The notes: generated by a model not told the origin, from the letters alone. A stretch of DNA of 64,000 bases from Actinotignum timonense (GCF_030216305.1 NZ_JASOKT010000007.1:1-64000); one strand, 5' to 3'. Shown: positions 33,046 through 43,800, counted from the stretch's first letter. Numbers and translations: made by a program.

Positions 33046-34605
33046 CTAGAACATGAAGGGGACGACGACGATCTTATAAATGAGCGCAATCGCGAAGGTG
33101 GTGGCGTAGCCGGTCATCACTCGGTTATCGGTGGTGCGCGAGGTGGCGTAGGAGAGCACCGCCGGCTGGCCGAGCAGTCCGGCCACCGCACCCGAAGAAC
33201 GGGTGGCGGAGGAACCGAGGATCCAGGCAGCCGCCATCATAACCCCGCATCCGACGATGCTCACCGCCGCGGCCAAGAGCAGCGATTTCAAGCCCACCAT
33301 TGTGAAAACGGTGGAGGCAAAAGCAGAACCGGAGTTGAGGCCCACCGCCGCGAGGAAGAGCATGAGCCCGAACTGGCGCAGGGTGAGATTCGCGGGGCGC
33401 GGGAGCTGCCAGGGCACCCGACCGGTGCGGTGCACCGCTCCGAGGATCAGCCCCACCACGAGCGGGCCGCCGGCCGCACCCAGGGAGAAAGCCGCGCCAC
33501 CCGGAAGCGGGATTTCCACTAGTCCAAGGGCGAAGCCGAGGGCAAGCCCGCCGGCTGCCGCTACCCAGTCCAGTTCCGAGGAACTGGAGACTGAATCGCC
33601 GAAGTATTCTTCGAGTTCCTCGACCCGTGAGGTAGGTAGGGCGACTTCTACCACGTCGCCCATTTCCAGGTAGGTTTCCGGGGTGGCCAGGATTTCATCA
33701 TCGGCACGGCGAATCACCGTCACTCGAGCTTCGAAGCGGCGGTAAAGCGGGAGGGAACCCACCGTGAGGCCGGCAATATCTCGATTGGATACCGTGAAAC
33801 GGTGCACCGTCAGATACGGATCGGTCAGGCGCCGATGACGCATGCGGCTACCCAGGCGTTCGATAGCTTCGGAAAGTGCGGCTCGGGAAGCAAAAATACG
33901 AACCCGGTCCCCCGGTTCCAGAGCCCGTTCCATATCGAGCACATGCCAGCGCCTATTGCGCCGCATGGCTACGAATCGCACCTGCTGGCCGGCAATATCC
34001 CGCATCTGCTCCGCGGAAATCTCCCGATCCACATATACGGTTGCTTGTTCCAATTCCACATCATCGGGGTCAAGCTGATCGTTACGTGCTTTCCATTCCC
34101 GGTTAATGAAAATAGCGACCATGACGATGGCGAGCGTGACCCCGACCGGATAACCAATGGAATAGCCCACGGCGGGGTTATCCGGGTCGGTCATTTCCTG
34201 GGCGAGCGCAAGCGAGGGAGTGGAGGTAAGCGAGCCGGCGAAAACACCCACGGCGGTACCACGGAGCAAACCGAGGAGCTCCCCCAGTCCCACCGCGGCT
34301 GCCGCCCCGGCCGTAATCGCAATAACCGAAGCGAGCATGAGGCCCAACTGTTTACGGATCTCCTGGAAGAAGGTTTCCCCGGCTTCCAAGCCGATCATAT
34401 AAACGAAAATTCCCAGGCCCAGATCTTGCAGCAGCACAAGGAGCGAAGTGGAGGGCGGAACCACCGCGCCGACGAGCAAACCGATGAAAAGCGCCCCCGC
34501 TGCCCCAAATTTCAGGGGACCAAAAGGAATCGCCCCGAAGGCGGCACCGAGCGCCACCACGATGAAAACAACGAGAACGGTATTGCTGGCGAGAATATCG
34601 AGCAC
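33046..34605 (-). CDS. AspT/YidE/YbjL-type antiporter with two RCK_C domains
   Basis: A 519-residue membrane protein of the aspartate:alanine exchanger family. Layout: about five membrane segments (1-170), a central cytosolic part with two TrkA C-terminal-like domains (about 190-265 and 275-345), then about six membrane segments. The duplicated family motif is visible as GVFAGSLTSTPSLALA in the first half and AVAGLLGQPAVLSYA in the second. TrkA_C domains usually bind small ligands and gate transport; substrate unknown. GTG start with GAGGTGG six bases upstream. Confidence 0.88.
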   Translation of the reverse strand: MLDILASNTVLVVFIVVALGAAFGAIPFGPLKFGAAGALFIGLLVGAVVPPSTSLLVLLQDLGLGIFVYMIGLEAGETFFQEIRKQLGLMLASVIAITAGAAAAVGLGELLGLLRGTAVGVFAGSLTSTPSLALAQEMTDPDNPAVGYSIGYPVGVTLAIVMVAIFINREWKARNDQLDPDDVELEQATVYVDREISAEQMRDIAGQQVRFVAMRRNRRWHVLDMERALEPGDRVRIFASRAALSEAIERLGSRMRHRRLTDPYLTVHRFTVSNRDIAGLTVGSLPLYRRFEARVTVIRRADDEILATPETYLEMGDVVEVALPTSRVEELEEYFGDSVSSSSELDWVAAAGGLALGFALGLVEIPLPGGAAFSLGAAGGPLVVGLILGAVHRTGRVPWQLPRPANLTLRQFGLMLFLAAVGLNSGSAFASTVFTMVGLKSLLLAAAVSIVGCGVMMAAAWILGSSATRSSGAVAGLLGQPAVLSYATSRTTDNRVMTGYATTFAIALIYKIVVVPFMF

Positions 34606-34743
34606 AGTGCCACCTCGGAGTTGAAGACTGGTAGATCGTTACCGATTCTACCAATTCAGCGCGCCGCGCCAGCACCTTAGTGCACCGCGCCATCGCCTTT
34701 GCGCACCGCGGCATCACGTCAGTGCCCCGTGCCGGCCCCGTCT

Positions 34744-36447
34744 TTACTCAGTGGGAGCTTCATCAGGAGTCCCTTTGCCCATGATCTGGCGCGCCATACC
34801 CGCCAGGTAGACCGAACCGAGGACCGCCACCACCGGCGTGGCGAGCTCCTCACCGGCCTCGGCCTCGGCCCATCCGGCAGCCTCGTCAATCGCGGCAAGC
34901 AGATCGCGTTCCACCCGCACCCGATCCTCCCCGAAGACCTCCCGCGCCAGCTCTGCCAGTTCCTCGGCGTCCATCGCCCGCTCACCGGGCATATCGGTGA
35001 CCACAACGGCATCCAGTACCGGCTCGAACTGCCCGAGAGTTCCTTCCACGTCCTTATCTGCCATCATGGCGAGCACCCCAACACGCCGGCCGGGATAGTA
35101 CTCTTCCAGCGCGGCGGCGGTATGCGCCGCACCGTGGGGGTTGTGGGCCGCGTCCACGAGGACGGTGGGCGAAGTGCGCACCACTTCGAGACGTCCGGGC
35201 GAGGTCACGGCCATCAGAGCATGTTCGACGACGTCACCGGAAAGCGCGCGCCCGCCGAAGAATGCTTCAACCGCCGTGAGTGCGAGGGCCGCGTTCTCCG
35301 CCTGGTAGGAGCCGCGCAGCGCGAGGGGAATATCGTCGTAGCGAGCCGCGGGGGTACGCACCGTCATAAGCTGACCGCCTACCGCTGTCTCCCGCCCAAG
35401 CACCTCGATATCTTTCCCGTAAACGGATACGTGGGCGCGAGCCTGGTGGGCTGCCTGAGCGATAGCCGCAGCGGCGTCCTCGGGTTGGGCGGCGCTCACC
35501 ACGCTGGCTCCGGGCTTAATAATCCCTACTTTCTCCCCGGCGATCTGCGCGATGGTGTGCCCGAGCCAGCGTTCGTGGTCCAGGGCTATGGGGGTGAGGA
35601 CGGCGACGTCGCCGTCGATCACATTGGTGGCATCCCACCGTCCCCCCATACCAACTTCGACCACGGCCACATCGATGGGTGCGGCCGCGAAAGCTACGTA
35701 GGCCATGACCACGAAAACTTCGAAGAAGCTCATGCGCGGCCCGCCCTCCGCTTGGGAACGCTGATCCACGAGCTCAACGAAAGGCGCGACATCTTCCCAG
35801 GCCTGAATGAAATCCGCCCGGGAAATGTTATGCCCGTCGATGGCGATGCGTTCGCGTACCGAGACCAGGTGCGGGGAGGTAAAGCGCCCGGTGCGTAGGC
35901 CATGCTCGCGCAGCAGTGCTTCGATCATGCGCACCGTCGAGGTTTTTCCGTTGGTGCCCGTCACGTGCACGCACCGGTAGGAATGGTGCGGGTTGCCAAG
36001 TAAATCCAAGCACATCTGGACGCGTTCAAGGGAAGGCTGCACCTTGTGTTCAGGAGCGCGGGTGAGGATATCGCGGTAGATGTCCTCCACTCGGTCTTCC
36101 TCCGCGGTGGTATCCGCTAGCTCGATAATGGGATCGGGTGATTCTTTGACCTCCCGGATAACGGCTTCGTCCCCAAAAAGCCCGGAGCTGAGGACCTCGG
36201 TGAGTGCCGCATCAAGTTCGGCTTCCCGCGCCGCCTCCGGATCCAGCGCTTCTTTCGGATCACGGGGATCCTCCAGATCCCGTGCACCTTCCGGATCACG
36301 GGGCTCCTCCGCATCGGGAGCCTCAGATGTTCCCCCCGGGCCAAAGTCCCCGGCATGCTCCAGTTCCCCCTCGCAATAGTTCTGTGCGTCGTCGTACCCC
36401 GCACCGTTGTGGCCGGTGCCGTCGTGCTTCGCGTTATTCGTCCCCAT
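34744..36447 (-). CDS. folC: Bifunctional folylpolyglutamate/dihydrofolate synthase with acidic N-terminal extension
   Basis: Adds glutamate to dihydropteroate and folates. Residues from about 130 onward match FolC: P-loop HVTGTNGKTST, the SPHLVSVRERI omega loop, EVGMGGRWDATNVI, LTPIALDHERWLG, and DAAHNPHGA in the C-terminal domain. The first about 125 residues are an acidic, repeat-like extension (Asp/Pro/Glu, with PRDPEGARDLEDPRDPKEAL) absent from typical FolC of about 430 residues. ATG 36447 has AAAGGG and CAGG upstream; a GTG at 36462 is in frame. In many actinobacteria folC follows valS; here valS is about 20 kb away. Confidence 0.94.
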   Translation of the reverse strand: MGTNNAKHDGTGHNGAGYDDAQNYCEGELEHAGDFGPGGTSEAPDAEEPRDPEGARDLEDPRDPKEALDPEAAREAELDAALTEVLSSGLFGDEAVIREVKESPDPIIELADTTAEEDRVEDIYRDILTRAPEHKVQPSLERVQMCLDLLGNPHHSYRCVHVTGTNGKTSTVRMIEALLREHGLRTGRFTSPHLVSVRERIAIDGHNISRADFIQAWEDVAPFVELVDQRSQAEGGPRMSFFEVFVVMAYVAFAAAPIDVAVVEVGMGGRWDATNVIDGDVAVLTPIALDHERWLGHTIAQIAGEKVGIIKPGASVVSAAQPEDAAAAIAQAAHQARAHVSVYGKDIEVLGRETAVGGQLMTVRTPAARYDDIPLALRGSYQAENAALALTAVEAFFGGRALSGDVVEHALMAVTSPGRLEVVRTSPTVLVDAAHNPHGAAHTAAALEEYYPGRRVGVLAMMADKDVEGTLGQFEPVLDAVVVTDMPGERAMDAEELAELAREVFGEDRVRVERDLLAAIDEAAGWAEAEAGEELATPVVAVLGSVYLAGMARQIMGKGTPDEAPTE

Positions 36448-36480
36448 ACCTGCCCTTTCCACGGCACACCAGCATATACC

Positions 36481-36526
36481 ACGGGGCCCACGGTGCGACT
36501 GGCGCTGCCAGCCCCGTGGGCCCCGT
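36481..36526 (-). terminator. Long hairpin between the MFS gene and folC
   Basis: ACGGGGCCCACGG (36481-36493) pairs perfectly with CCGTGGGCCCCGT (36514-36526); a CTGGC/GCCAG hairpin is nested inside. No U-tract. It lies between the MFS stop and the folC start, so it likely ends the nucleoside operon. Confidence 0.6.
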
Positions 36527-36573
36527 TCCCGGTCGTCTACCGGTGCCCGAGCAGATCCTCAGGCGACATATGT

Positions 36574-38013
36574 TTAGGACGCAGATTCCTCGGCGTTCTC
36601 CACCGAGGGGATGAGGGTGGAAAGCAGGAGCGCGATGATCACGAGGACCGCGCCCACCGCGATTCCGGCCTGGTACCCGCCCACCACATTCTCGGTGCCG
36701 CCCACGGCGGTAGCCACGGCGGTCAGGATCGCGAAGGAGAGCCCGGCACCCAGGTTGAAAGCGCCGGCATTCATGCCCGGCAGGTAACCCTGGTTATCGG
36801 CCGGGGAAAGCACAACGCCCAAGCCGTTGAGCATGATATTGACGGTGCCGGCGTAGGTGATACCGATGGCCACGCACAGGAAGAAGATAAGCGACTTCGA
36901 GGATGCCCCAACACCGAAGACCGCGATACCGAGGAAAATGACCGTGGAGAGCAGCCCCGCCTGGAGCACCTTCTTGTAGCCGAAGCGTGAAGCGAGCTGC
37001 CCGGCAATCGGGCCCATAATGAGGCCGGCGATAGCGTAGGGCGTCAGCGTCACGAAGGATACTGTTTCTGCCGGGAGCTCCAGGCCACCGGCGCTGGCTT
37101 CCAGCTGCGCGAGGTTCGGGATGAGGCCGTTCATGACCGCGAATACCCCCGTCATGGTGAAGAGGGTGGTGGATAGCAGCGCCCAGGTGCGCCGTTGCTT
37201 GAGGTAGCGAGTGGCCACCAGCGGGTGGGCGCGCGAAGATTCGATCTTCCAGAAAATCACCGCGGATACGGCCGCTACCAGGATTTCCACACCGATGAGC
37301 CACCAGCGCGCATCCCCGAGCTTGCCCAATTCGTTGAAGGCGAAGTAGACGCAGCCGAAAACGATGAGCAGTGCGATAACGCCGGGCCAGTCCATCGGGG
37401 TGCGGTCACCCTGCGATTCGCGGGTTCCGAACATCGACGCCACGAAAGCGATGGCGCACACAACCGCCATGCACGCGAAAACGGAGCGGAAGCCCCAGTT
37501 ACCGGCGAGCCAACCGCCCAGCAGGGCGTCCACCCCGGCGATACCGCCGTTGACGGAGGTCAAGATCGCCATGTACTTGGCGTAACGGCGCGGCTCGGGT
37601 ACTTCCTGGTGCAGCATGACGAGAGTGAGGGGCACCATCGGCCCCGCCGTCCCCTGAATCACGCGCCCGATACCGAGGATGGTGACATTGGGCGCCAGTG
37701 CGGAAACCACGCATCCGATCCCGGTGGCCAGGAGCATGCCCAACAGAATCTTCTTGCGCCCGATCAGGTCACCCCAGCGCGGCAGGAAGAGGGAGAAGAG
37801 CGCGGCGGAGGCGAAGAACGCCGTTTGGGTCACGCCGATTTCCACGTCAGTCGCGTTCAGTTCCACGCTCATGGTGTGCAGCGCTGGGGAGAGCATGGAG
37901 GCGTTGAGCTGGAAAGCGAAGACCGCGCACAGTAGCGCGGCCATCAGCACGATAATATTCGTGCGCGAACCGGATTGCGCCTGGCCGGCACACGCGGGAA
38001 CGGAAGATGCCAT
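36574..38013 (-). CDS. Major facilitator superfamily transporter (DHA2-like, putative nucleoside importer)
   Basis: A 479-residue membrane protein with about 14 hydrophobic segments. The MFS loop 2-3 motif is WGDLIGRKK (near residue 83), and IGRVIQGTAGPMVPL fits motif B of the DHA2 drug:H+ antiporter group. The ATG at 38013 was preferred over the longer frame because the upstream part is not membrane-like; the Shine-Dalgarno is weak (GAAAGAA). It follows a nucleoside hydrolase gene by 95 bases on the same strand, which suggests (inference) nucleoside uptake rather than drug export. Confidence 0.82.
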   Translation of the reverse strand: MASSVPACAGQAQSGSRTNIIVLMAALLCAVFAFQLNASMLSPALHTMSVELNATDVEIGVTQTAFFASAALFSLFLPRWGDLIGRKKILLGMLLATGIGCVVSALAPNVTILGIGRVIQGTAGPMVPLTLVMLHQEVPEPRRYAKYMAILTSVNGGIAGVDALLGGWLAGNWGFRSVFACMAVVCAIAFVASMFGTRESQGDRTPMDWPGVIALLIVFGCVYFAFNELGKLGDARWWLIGVEILVAAVSAVIFWKIESSRAHPLVATRYLKQRRTWALLSTTLFTMTGVFAVMNGLIPNLAQLEASAGGLELPAETVSFVTLTPYAIAGLIMGPIAGQLASRFGYKKVLQAGLLSTVIFLGIAVFGVGASSKSLIFFLCVAIGITYAGTVNIMLNGLGVVLSPADNQGYLPGMNAGAFNLGAGLSFAILTAVATAVGGTENVVGGYQAGIAVGAVLVIIALLLSTLIPSVENAEESAS

Positions 38014-38089
38014 AGTTTTTTCTTTCTCACCGGGGAGGACGACGCCGCACCGTGGCAGCGCCGTCCTCCGTTCATAAAGGTTGGGTTGG

Positions 38090-38106
38090 ACGGGGCTTAG
38101 CCCCGT
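38090..38106 (-). terminator. Short hairpin after the nucleoside hydrolase gene
   Basis: ACGGGGC-TTA-GCCCCGT, a perfect 7-bp stem with a 3-base loop three bases beyond the nucleoside hydrolase stop. It may partially terminate before the MFS gene or protect the mRNA 3' end. Confidence 0.45.
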
Positions 38107-38108
38107 GA

Positions 38109-39077
38109 TTAGCCCAGGTAGTGGTGTTCGCCCACGCGCTCCAGCGCATCGGCGATGAGATCCCAGAAACGCCCGTGATCGAGCCGGGTCGCAGCCCAGG
38201 TGTGGCAATCTTCGGGAATGGGGCCGCGGAAATCAGCCACCGTCATCCCCACGGTGAGGGTGCCGGTGAGTTCCACATCGATGGGCACCTGCACCGTTTC
38301 CACGATGGTCGGGTCGATAAGGTAGGCCACGGCGCACGGATCGTGGACCGGCGGGTAATCGAAGCCCTGCGCGTCCTGGTAGGAGGCACGGAAGAAGTCC
38401 ATGAGTTCGTGGACGAAGCGGGCCGGCTGGGTGCCCACCGCGTCAATCTTCGCGTAGGCTTCCGGGGTGCAGAGGGCCTGGTGGGTAAGATCCAGGCCAA
38501 CCATGACCACCTTCCACGGCTCGTTGAAAACGATATGCGCCGCTTCCGGGTCGATCTTGATGTTGAATTCGGCCACCGCGGACCAGTTTCCAACGTGGTA
38601 GCCCCCACCCATGAGAACCACCTGCTTGACGCGCTCGGCCAGGCGCGGTTCCTTGCGTACCGCGAGCGCGATATTGGTGAGCGGGCCGGTGGGGACAAGG
38701 GTGACGGTACCCGGTTCGTGCGCCATAACAGTGTCAATAATGAGATCGACGGCGTGCCGGGAATCAAGCTCGATAGCCGGGGTAGGTAATTCTGTGCCGT
38801 CCAGACCGGTATCACCGTGAATATCGGGGGCGACTTCCACCGGGCGTACCAGCGGGCGGTCGCATCCGGCCGCGAAAGGCACTCCCGTCATTTTCATAAC
38901 GGTGCCCACGGCGAGGGCATTATTCGTAACTTTCTTTAGCGTTTGGTTGCCGCCCACCGTGGTGACGGCAAGCAGATCAATCTGCGGATTTGCCCACGCC
39001 AGCAGCATCGCAACGGCGTCGTCATGACCGGGATCGCAATCCAAAATGATTTTTTCCGGGGTGTGCTGTGTTGCCAT
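38109..39077 (-). CDS. Inosine/uridine-preferring nucleoside hydrolase
   Basis: Cleaves ribonucleosides to base and ribose. The 322-residue protein starts with the calcium-binding DCDPGHDDA near residue 14, then TVGGNQTLKKVTNNAL, and keeps GPLTNIALA, VVLMGGGY, AEFNIKIDPEAAHIVF and HDPCAVAYL, all characteristic of the IunH/RihA-C family. ATG 39077 has GGAGAG six bases upstream; the frame is open to 39128 without family sequence. Upstream of the MFS gene; together they form a likely nucleoside salvage unit. Confidence 0.92.
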   Translation of the reverse strand: MATQHTPEKIILDCDPGHDDAVAMLLAWANPQIDLLAVTTVGGNQTLKKVTNNALAVGTVMKMTGVPFAAGCDRPLVRPVEVAPDIHGDTGLDGTELPTPAIELDSRHAVDLIIDTVMAHEPGTVTLVPTGPLTNIALAVRKEPRLAERVKQVVLMGGGYHVGNWSAVAEFNIKIDPEAAHIVFNEPWKVVMVGLDLTHQALCTPEAYAKIDAVGTQPARFVHELMDFFRASYQDAQGFDYPPVHDPCAVAYLIDPTIVETVQVPIDVELTGTLTVGMTVADFRGPIPEDCHTWAATRLDHGRFWDLIADALERVGEHHYLG

Positions 39078-39260
39078 GTTTCTCTCCACATCCTTGGGGA
39101 ACTCCCGCGGAGTTCTACGTGCTTTCATTAAAACATAGAAAGAACGGTTTCACCGCGAGCGTTCACCGGCGCCCCGTAGGCACCCTCGGGAGCACCACTG
39201 GCTTCCCGGCACGTGCAGATAGGCTCCCCGCCGCACCGTAAGCCGCCTACCGGAGCATCG

Positions 39261-39341
39261 TCAGGAGATACTGGCGCCTCACGACAACCCCGTTTCAGGA
39301 TACTGGCGCCCCGCAACACCCCGTCTCAGGATACTGGCGCC
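39261..39341. repeat. Three imperfect tandem copies spanning the 3' end of brnQ
   Basis: TCAGGATACTGGCGCC occurs at 39295-39310 and 39326-39341, and as TCAGGAGATACTGGCGCC at 39261-39278 (periods 34 and 31). The copy at 39326 encodes the last residues and stop of brnQ (GAPVS/EAPVS-type end), so the others look like duplications of the gene end. Confidence 0.85.
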
Positions 39342-40696
39342 TCCGTCGGCGCCGCCGTGCCCCGCACCAGTGCCGGCGGGAACAACCGCCCCTGGATCCC
39401 GTCCGCTGCCAGACCGAACACGAAGCCAAGGAGCGCCGGCCCGGCCCAGGCCAAGCCTTCTTCCCCGAGCGGCACTATCGCCAGAAGCTCACCCACGGGG
39501 GCGAAAATATCCCATTCGGTCACAACCAAGCCGTCCAGGAGAGCGAAAGGCGCCGCGATCCAGGCGGAAGCCCGGTAGGACCAGTGGAGGCGTCCGGGAA
39601 CCGCAAGATCAACAAGCGTCACGAAAATAAGCACAATCGCGATGGGATAAATAAAGCGGTTGATCGGGTTAATGAAATTGAGGATTCCTTCCAGCCCCAG
39701 CGTGGACATGGCAAAAGCGAACATTCCCTGCCCGATGAGGAGGGGGCGGTAGGCCAGGCCCGGAAGGTAGCTGCGGTAGAACTGGGTGGCGGCGCCCAGC
39801 AGGCCAATCGCTGTGGTCAAACACGCCAGGATGGTGATGGCACCGAAAATGAGCTGACCGCCCCGCCCGAAGAAACGCTCGGAGACGGCGGCTAAAGCAT
39901 CCGCACCGTTGGCGAAGCCTTCGGTGGCCACCCGCACCCCGATCTGGGAGAGCCCCAGGTAGATCGCGGCGAGGATAAGGGCTGCGATGAGGGCTACTCC
40001 CGCCGCTCCCCCGAAGAGCGCCCCGCGGGAGGCGAATCCCTTGGCTCGCAACGATGACACAATCACCAGCCCGAAGACGAAGGCCGCCAGCGCGTCCATC
40101 GTCATATACCCGCTCAGCAGCCCGCCGGTGAGCGCATTGGGCGCATACGGTGCTTGCGGGAGCGAAACCTGGGGCGGCAGGTTGAACACCACCACCGTAA
40201 TAAGAATCGCCATGAGGATCACGAGAGCGGGGGTGAGGATACCTCCTACTCGGTCCACCATTTTGCCCGGGTTGAGGGCCACGAGCACGGCCACCACGAA
40301 GAACACAGCGGAGAAAACGAGGAGGGCGGGGCGGGCTGCGGCGTCGTCGTGCATCACGGGGCGGACCGCAACCTCGAAACTCACCGCAGCCACTCGCGGC
40401 ACCGCGTACAAAACGCCGGTGGTAATAAAAATCGCCCACAGCAGCGCGTGACCGGGGATACGGCCGATACGGGTCGCAATATCTTGCGGGGTGCCGTCGC
40501 GGCTGGAGGTGGCGGCGATGAGGCCAATGGCGGGGAGAATCACCCCGGTGCCGATAAACCCGGCGATGGCCAGCGGGGTATTCGTGCCGGCTTGAATGCC
40601 GAGCATGACCGGGAAAATAAGATTTCCCGCCCCGAAGAACATGGCGAAGAGCGCCAAGCCGGTCACAGCGAGCGTGAGGACCCGCGAGTTTTTCAT
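39326..40696 (-). CDS. brnQ: Branched-chain amino acid:cation symporter
   Basis: LIVCS-family importer of leucine, isoleucine and valine, 456 residues with about 12 membrane segments. Family sequence includes FAMFFGAGNLIFPVMLG at the N-terminus, GFASRGALFGGAAGVALI and FINPINRFIYPIAIVLIF. Start ATG 40696 (MKNSRVLT) follows the family; the longer frame to 40774 has no conserved sequence. Next to ileS, it could be part of isoleucine supply, but it has its own spacer of about 140 bases from ileS. Confidence 0.93.
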   Translation of the reverse strand: MKNSRVLTLAVTGLALFAMFFGAGNLIFPVMLGIQAGTNTPLAIAGFIGTGVILPAIGLIAATSSRDGTPQDIATRIGRIPGHALLWAIFITTGVLYAVPRVAAVSFEVAVRPVMHDDAAARPALLVFSAVFFVVAVLVALNPGKMVDRVGGILTPALVILMAILITVVVFNLPPQVSLPQAPYAPNALTGGLLSGYMTMDALAAFVFGLVIVSSLRAKGFASRGALFGGAAGVALIAALILAAIYLGLSQIGVRVATEGFANGADALAAVSERFFGRGGQLIFGAITILACLTTAIGLLGAATQFYRSYLPGLAYRPLLIGQGMFAFAMSTLGLEGILNFINPINRFIYPIAIVLIFVTLVDLAVPGRLHWSYRASAWIAAPFALLDGLVVTEWDIFAPVGELLAIVPLGEEGLAWAGPALLGFVFGLAADGIQGRLFPPALVRGTAAPTEAPVS

Positions 40697-40836
40697 CCCT
40701 GAACCTTCGTGTGGATTGTGAGAACGGTGCCGGGCCGCGGCGGAGACTATGGTGATCCACCGCGGCCCATGCAAGGCACCCTACTCTAGAGGATCACGGC
40801 GCGCCGTTACAGAGCGCGCCGTGTGATACCGCGTTT

Positions 40837-43800
40837 TTAGTGCGCGACTTTCGTCACCTCGATGCCGAGCGGTGCGCCCGCAGCGCCCGCAGCGCCGTCC
40901 GCGCCCGCCGTCACCTGTGCCTCCACCGCGAGGGTTTCCTCCTGGATGAAGGGCAGGTAGCGGGTAACCGCATCGACGCGCTCGGCGGGCACCGTGAGCT
41001 TAAGGGAGATCCGGTCGGCCACGTGCAGCTGCGCGTTCTTGCGTTCGTCCTGCACGGCGCGCACGACGTCGCGGGCGTAACCTTCGGCTTCCAGTTCCTC
41101 GTCCACCTCGGTATCCAAGGCGATGAAGGACCCGGAATCGAGCGCCGCGGCCACTGAACCCGGGTCGGCTTCCACCGATACGGTGATCTCAAACTGACCG
41201 GGCGCCAGGCGTACCTCCGGGTCGGTATGCAGCACCGCGTCCGCACCGTCCTCGCTCCAGTTCCCGGCCTTGGCGGCCTGGAACAGCGCGGAGGTCATCT
41301 TGCGCAGCTGGGGATCCAGTTCGCGCGGGAGGACCTTGAGGTCGCGGCTCACCTTCATCCCCGATTGCGCCACGTCCTTGAGTTCAACATTCTTGACGTT
41401 CACTTCCAGGGCGATGAGATCGGTGAAGGGGGCCAGGTCACGGTCGGTGACGATGGTGAGGGTGCGCAGCGGTTGGCGCACACGCAACTGGTGGGTTTTG
41501 CGCAGCGAGTGCGCGGCGGAGACGACGGCGCGCGCCTCGTCCATCGCTTCGCGCAGCGCATCGTCCTTCCAGGAATCAGGCAGTTCAGGCCAGTCTTCCA
41601 GGTGGACGGAGCGCCCGCCGGTCAGCCCCTTCCAGATTTCTTCGGTCACGAGCGGCGCGAGGGGCGCCATAACCCGCATGAGCACTTCGAGAGCCGTGTA
41701 GAGCGTATCGAAGGCGGCGTGGTCCTCATTCCAGAAGCGATCCCGGGAGGTGCGCACGTACCAGTTGGTCAGCACGTCCAGGAAGCCGCGCACCCGGTCG
41801 CAGGCGGCCGGAATATCGTAGTTATCCAGGTCGGTGCGCACCTTATCGGCCAGGTCCTTAATGCTGGCCAGCAGGTAGCGGTCCATCACATCCAGACCGG
41901 AGGGGTCACTCACCGGCTGGGCGCGGTACCCCTCCCCCTTCGAGCACGTCGAGGCGTAAAGCGCGAAGAAGTAGTAGGCATTCCACAGCGGCAGCAGCAC
42001 CTGGCGCACCGTATCGCGCAGCGCGCGTTCGGTCACGATGAGGTTCCCGCCGCGCACAATCGGCGAATTCATGAGGAAGAAACGCATCGCATCCGCGCCG
42101 ACCTCATCGAACATTTCGTAAACATCCGGGTAGTTGCGCAACGATTTCGACATCTTCTGGCCGTCATCACCCAGCACGATGCCGTGGGAGATACAGGTGC
42201 GGAAGGCCGGGCGGTCAAAGAGCGCGGTGGCCAACACGTGGAGGGTGTAGAACCACCCGCGGGTCTGGCCGATGTACTCGACGATGAAGTCCCCCGGGTA
42301 GTGGTCCTCGAACCAGTCCTTATTTTCGAAGGGGTAGTGGACCTGGGCGTAGGGCATGGAGCCGGATTCGAACCAGCAGTCCAAAACATCGGTAATGCGC
42401 CGCATGGTGGACTTGCCAGTGGGATCGTCCGGGTTGGGGCGGGTCAGCTCATCGATATAGGGGCGGTGGAGATCCACCTCGCCCTTCTCGTTGCGCGGCA
42501 GGCGCCCGAAATCACGCTCAAGTGCTTCCAGGGAACCGTACACATCTTCGCGTGGATAGTTGGGGTCATCGGAGCGCCACACCGGGATGGGGCTGCCCCA
42601 GAAGCGGTTGCGGGAAATGGACCAGTCGCGCGCTCCGGCCAGCCAGTTGCCGAATTGGCCGTGCTTGATATGCGCCGGGGTCCATTCGATCTGTTCGTTG
42701 AGCTCGACCATGCGATCCCGGAAGGCACTTACCCGCACGAACCACGAAGAGACCGCCTTGTAGATGAGCGGTTTGCGGCAGCGCCAGCAATGCGGGTAGG
42801 AGTGCAGGTAGGAGCGTTCTTGGACCAGCACGGCGCGCTCGTTTTCCGGGCGGCGTGCCAGCGGCCCGGTTCCCTCGCGCAGATCGCGGGTGATGGGCAG
42901 ATTGGCATCAAAAACCTGGGTGCCTTCGTAATCGGGCACCTCGGAGGTGAAACGCCCGGCACCGTCCACCGGCACCACGGGGCGGATGCCCACTTCCTGG
43001 CAGGCGAACATATCGTCTTCACCGAAGGCGGGGGCGATATGAACTAGCCCGGTACCGTCTTCGGTGGTCACGAAGTTCCCGGCAATAACGTGGTAAGCAT
43101 GCGGGCCGGGGGCTTCGTCCGCCGCCCGGTTCATGAAGTAATCGAAAATCGGGGCGTAGGCGCGGCCCACCAGCTGCGAGCCGGGGAAGCGATCCACGAC
43201 TTCCGGATCTTCACCCAGTTCCTTCGCGTAGGATTCCAGGCGCGCGGCGGAAATAACCACCCGCTCGCCTTCCAGCTTGCCTTCGCGCGGAACCACGGTG
43301 AGGTACTCAATATCCGGGCCCACCGCGATCGCCAAATTGGAGGGGAGCGTCCAGGGCGTCGTCGTCCAAATAAGGGCAAGTTCGCCGGTTTCCAGGCGCA
43401 GCCCCACGGTCAAGCTGAGGTCCTGGCGGTCCTTGTAGACGTCGTCATCCATCTTCAATTCGTGATTGGATAGCGGCGTTTCGTCATTCCAGCAGTAGGG
43501 CAGCACCCGGTAGCCGTCATAGGCCAAGCCCTTGTCGTACAGGGTCTTGAAGGCCCACAGCACCGATTCCATGTAGGTGGTGTCCAGGGTCTTGTAATCG
43601 TGGGAAAAATCGACCCAGCGCGCCTGGCGGGTCACATATTCTTCCCATTCCTTGGTGTAGCGCAGCACCGAGGAGCGGCAGGCCTCGTTGAAGGTGGCGA
43701 TGCCCATATCCTCGATCTCATCGGTGGAATCAATCCCGAGGATACGCTGGGCTTCCAGTTCGGCCGGCAGGCCGTGGGTGTCCCACCCAAAGCGGCGCTC

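Noticed and set aside
39128..39319. 63-residue frame spanning the brnQ tail repeats
   Set aside because: Composed of the repeated brnQ end and spacer; no conserved sequence.
41227..43047. 606-residue open frame on the + strand antisense to ileS
   Set aside because: It lies wholly inside ileS, is a His/Gly/Val-rich mirror of a high-GC gene, and resembles no family. Similar shadows opposite ffh (26105-27535), ftsY (27663-29006), smc and folC were rejected for the same reason.
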